Assembly: GCF_014651115.1 (NCBI RefSeq)
Contig: NZ_BMWG01000006.1
Location: 170,762-220,080, forward strand
Length of the DNA stretch: 49,319 bases
Direction of reading: 5' to 3'
Source of the DNA: Streptomyces inusitatus
Lineage (GTDB): Bacteria; Actinomycetota; Actinomycetes; Streptomycetales; Streptomycetaceae
Positions 46,621 through 49,319 of this stretch are shown here, piece after piece (the stretch's first letter is position 1; each line of letters begins with the position of its first letter). The position numbers and the translations under genes are program-made. The notes under the pieces are model-generated. The model ran no database searches, was not told where the DNA came from, and saw nothing but the letters and a program-made list of their open reading frames with translations.

Positions 46621-49203
46621 ATGGACCACGACAGTTTCGGCGAGGGCGCGGGGCCGAAGCGGCCCTCGCGCGAGCCCGGCGCGCCCGACTTCGGACAGTC
46701 CGCGCCGCCGCTCGCCCGTACCGTGCGGATCGTCGCCGGTGACTTCCTGCTCACCGTGAACCCCGTCGACGGCAGCGAGATAGAACCCTGCCCGCCCGGC
46801 GTGCCCGACGCCGCCGACCATCCCGCGCCGCCCGTCCGCCGCACCGGGGCCGAGCGCGCCGAACACCAGCGCGCCGCCCAGCCGCCCGCACCCGCGGGAC
46901 CCGCCGCGCCCCGGCCGGCGCTGCTGGAGCGCGACGACGAGCGCGAGCGGATCACCCGCCTCCTCGCCCGGGGCCGCTCCCTGCGCGTCACCGGGCCCGC
47001 CGGCTCCGGCCGCACCGCCCTGCTCGACCTCGTCGCCGAGGAGTGCGCCGACCTCGCGCCCGACGGAGTCGTCCGGCTCAACGGCCGCCACCGCACCGCC
47101 ACCGACCTGCTGTACGAACTCTTCGCGGCCGTCCACCGCTCCCCGCGCCACCGCCCCGGCCGCGCCCGACTCCCCGAGCGGATCGCCGACATCGGCGCGA
47201 TCGTCGTCCTGGACGACCTGGAGTTCGGCGGCGCGGCCCTCGGCGAGCTGCTCGACTCGGCCCCCGAGTGCGCCTTCCTGCTCGCCGCCCTCCCCGACGC
47301 CCCCGAACCCGCCGCCGACGCCCACCTCGAAGAGATCGTCCTCACCGGACTCGGCCGCGGCGCCTCCATGGAGCTGCTGCGCCGCTCCGTGGACCGCCCG
47401 CTCGCCGAGGACGAGGCCAACTGGGCCGGAGACCTCTGGTTCGAGTCCGAGGGCCTGCCGCTGCGCTTCGTCCAGGCCGGCGCGCTGCTGCGCCAGCGCG
47501 ACGAACTCCGCGAGCGGCTGCGCGAGGACCCCGACGCCTTCGAGGCGTTCGCACCCCCGGAGGGCGTCGACGGCACGGAGGTCGCCCTGCCCACCCTGGG
47601 ACAGGGCGCGGCGCCCGCGCCACTGCTCGCCTCCCGGCTCGGCGAGGCCGCCCGGCAGACCCTGCGCCTCGCCGTCGCGCTCGGCGGCGAGGTGCCCCAC
47701 CAGGCGCATCTGCCCGCCCTCGTCGGCGACACCCACGCCGACGCCGCGATCGGCGAGCTGATGAACTGCGGCCTCCTCTCCCCGGTCGGCGTCCGCTACC
47801 GGCTCGCGGCCGGCGTCCGCGCCCAACTGGTCGAGAAGGGGTACGCGGAGGAGTCCGCCGCCCACGCCCACACCGCCGCCCAGCACTACACCTGGTGGGT
47901 CGGACACCCCTCCGTCACCCCCGAGCGGGCCTGCGCCGAGGCGGACGCCGTCGTGGCCGCGCTCACCGCCCTGGTCACGAGCGACGGGAGCGGGCACCCG
48001 AGCGCCGCCGTGCTGCTCGCCCGCAGCGCCGCGCCCGCCCTCGCCGCCGGACTCCACTGGGGCGCGTGGGAACGCGTCCTGCGGACCGGCTGCGAAGCCG
48101 CCCGCAAGGCGGGCGAAGTGGCCGAAGAGGCCTACTTCCACCATGAGCTGGGCATCCTGGCGCTCAGCACCGACCGGCTGGACCGGGCGCGCGCCGAGCT
48201 GGAGACCTCGATCGGCATGCGCGGCGTGCTCGCCGACAAGAGCGGCACGGTCGCCGGACGCCGGGCGCTGACCCTCGTCGACGACCGGGAGAACGGACGA
48301 GTGCCCTCGGCCCCCCTCCCCGGCTCCGCCGAGGCCCCCACCGCCCGGGTGCCCGCCACCCGTCCGGCGCTCTCCTCGCCCCCGGCGATGGCCGCGCTGC
48401 CGCCCGGCACGGGAGCGGGAGCGGGGGCGGCGGACCGCGACGAGGCCGCCCCCGCCCCGGGCACCCGCCCCTTCCCGGTGGTCTCCGGGACCGTGGAGGT
48501 GCCCCGGACCTTCGTCCCGTACCAGCCGCCGCGCAAGGAGAGCGCCTGGGCCCGCCGCGGGCGCGTGCTGCTCGGCACCCGCCGCAATCTGCTCGCCGCC
48601 GCCGCGGGCGCGCTGCTCGTGGCCGTCCTGGGCACCGCGGTCACCCTCGGCGCGGTCTCGGACGAGAAGGAGCCGCCGAGCGGCGGCAAGGTCGGCAACG
48701 GCCAGTCGGTCAAGGAGGAGGAGGCCCCCGACGGTCTGGAGGCGGACGAACCCGCCACCGCCCCCGGCGAGCCCGGGCCCAGCGTCCCCGGCGCGGTCCC
48801 GGCCGCCACCACCGGCGCGACGACCACCCGCAGCGCCGTACCCGTGACGGGGACACCGTCCGCGACGGCCACCACCACACCCACGGCCGGCACCACCCCG
48901 CGGCCGGACCAGAGCACCTCGGACGCGCCGACCACCCCCAGCGCCCCGGCGTCGACCACCGGCACCGGCAGCCCGACCGGCACGGGCGGGCCGACCACCG
49001 TGCCCACCGCCACGGTCACCCCCACCGCCACCGCCATCCCCAAGCCCACCCCGACCAACAGGCCGACCAAGACCACCAGGCCGACGACCCCCACGCCCAC
49101 GTCCAAGCCCAAGCCCATCGGCGACGACGGCACCCAGACCACCGGGAGCGCGCCGATCGCGCCCAGCACCCCCGGCGGGACCGCCTCCGTCCCGGTCGCC
49201 TGA
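46621..49203 (+). CDS. Membrane-anchored STAND-like ATPase
   Basis: An 860-residue protein from ATG 46621. Residues 1-100 are polar. A nucleotide-binding domain follows LLERDDERERI, with P-loop GPAGSGRT (125-132; Arg131 where Lys is usual), Walker B IVVLDDLEF (D198, D199) and a GLPLRF motif like the GxP motif of NB-ARC/STAND proteins. Then come a winged-helix-like segment (AALGGEVPHQAHLPALVG) and TPR-like helices (AEEAYFHHELGILALSTDRLDRARAELE). One membrane helix (about 657-680) precedes about 170 residues of Thr/Pro/Ser-rich sequence outside the cell. It looks like a signalling ATPase that links the cell surface to the cytoplasm. The ligand and partner are unknown. Confidence 0.75.
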   Translation: MDHDSFGEGAGPKRPSREPGAPDFGQSAPPLARTVRIVAGDFLLTVNPVDGSEIEPCPPGVPDAADHPAPPVRRTGAERAEHQRAAQPPAPAGPAAPRPALLERDDERERITRLLARGRSLRVTGPAGSGRTALLDLVAEECADLAPDGVVRLNGRHRTATDLLYELFAAVHRSPRHRPGRARLPERIADIGAIVVLDDLEFGGAALGELLDSAPECAFLLAALPDAPEPAADAHLEEIVLTGLGRGASMELLRRSVDRPLAEDEANWAGDLWFESEGLPLRFVQAGALLRQRDELRERLREDPDAFEAFAPPEGVDGTEVALPTLGQGAAPAPLLASRLGEAARQTLRLAVALGGEVPHQAHLPALVGDTHADAAIGELMNCGLLSPVGVRYRLAAGVRAQLVEKGYAEESAAHAHTAAQHYTWWVGHPSVTPERACAEADAVVAALTALVTSDGSGHPSAAVLLARSAAPALAAGLHWGAWERVLRTGCEAARKAGEVAEEAYFHHELGILALSTDRLDRARAELETSIGMRGVLADKSGTVAGRRALTLVDDRENGRVPSAPLPGSAEAPTARVPATRPALSSPPAMAALPPGTGAGAGAADRDEAAPAPGTRPFPVVSGTVEVPRTFVPYQPPRKESAWARRGRVLLGTRRNLLAAAAGALLVAVLGTAVTLGAVSDEKEPPSGGKVGNGQSVKEEEAPDGLEADEPATAPGEPGPSVPGAVPAATTGATTTRSAVPVTGTPSATATTTPTAGTTPRPDQSTSDAPTTPSAPASTTGTGSPTGTGGPTTVPTATVTPTATAIPKPTPTNRPTKTTRPTTPTPTSKPKPIGDDGTQTTGSAPIAPSTPGGTASVPVA

Positions 49204-49223
49204 ACTCTCGGGTACGCCGGCGG

Positions 49224-49247
49224 GCCCCGGGCGGTGCCTCCCGGGGC
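49224..49247 (+). terminator. Terminator after the STAND-like ATPase
   Basis: An 8-bp stem GCCCCGGG / CCCGGGGC with an eight-base loop, 20 bases past the stop. Confidence 0.65.
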
Positions 49248-49264
49248 GGCGGCCGCCTCCCCCC

Positions 49265-49284
49265 GGGGGGGGGGGGGGGGGGGG
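49265..49284. repeat. Homopolymer run of 20 G
   Basis: Four C are followed by 20 consecutive G, outside any gene, 35 bases from the window end. It could be a genuine tract or an assembly/sequencing artefact. Confidence 0.9.
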
Positions 49285-49319
49285 CGCTCCGCCCTGCGGG
49301 CGGGTGGCTCCGCTGCCCC

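Noticed and set aside
45841..48144. A 767-residue minus-strand frame opposite the STAS and STAND-like genes
   Set aside because: Gly/Glu-rich with no motif; opposite genes have clear domains.

Overview
The window is high-GC actinobacterial chromosome, almost certainly Streptomyces. The support is strong third-position GC, GTG/TTG starts, ATGA-type overlaps, a TTA codon confined to a pathway-type regulator, and a gene order (lysA-hom-thrC-thrB-rho / rpmE-prfA-prmC-tsaC / atpIBEFHAGDC / chiC-chiR-chiS) that matches the conserved core of Streptomyces. No integrase, transposase, CRISPR array or phage gene was found. All calls come from reading sequence and motifs; no database search was run.

Positions 1-10.2 kb are accessory. 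They hold a secreted cupin and a DHA2-type MFS exporter divergent from an XRE/MmyB-type regulator; a metallo-beta-lactamase-fold hydrolase and an aldo/keto reductase divergent from a hotdog thioesterase and a MarR regulator; a SARP regulator with one TTA (bldA) codon; and a KAS III-like enzyme divergent from a crotonase-fold protein and a quinone-oxidoreductase-type reductase. Three sites with one 26-bp inverted-repeat layout lie before the aldo/keto reductase, the marR gene and the KAS III/crotonase pair. This suggests a small, so far unnamed MarR regulon for acyl-CoA or electrophile chemistry. A tRNA-Arg(CCG) at 10.5 kb marks the change to conserved core.

Positions 10.7-30.5 kb are core. 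A receiver-only response regulator is followed by nrtL (an ArgS relative without the catalytic domain, apparently leaderless) and lysA, hom, thrC and thrB (aspartate-family amino acids). Then come rho with a long leader and disordered insertion, a secreted trypsin-like protease with FG-GAP repeats, an LCP cell-wall ligase, rpmE, prfA, prmC and a threonylcarbamoyl-AMP synthase. A low-molecular-weight PTP homologue with the nucleophilic Cys replaced by Ser, a divergent SHMT and a WecA-like transferase complete the block.

Positions 30.7-38.7 kb carry the complete F1Fo ATP synthase operon, with a cluster of stem-loops between atpD and atpC. A DUF2550 protein follows. The chitin locus then reads on the minus strand: chiC (CBM2-FnIII-GH18) with two TGGTCYRGACCT repeats at a recognisable promoter, and the two-component pair chiR/chiS. 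The right end has a small membrane protein, a cobalamin adenosyltransferase, a 3-hydroxybutyryl-CoA dehydrogenase, a STAS protein with Ala at the phosphorylation position, and a membrane-anchored STAND-like ATPase with Arg in the P-loop. The window ends in a run of 20 G, which may be an assembly edge.
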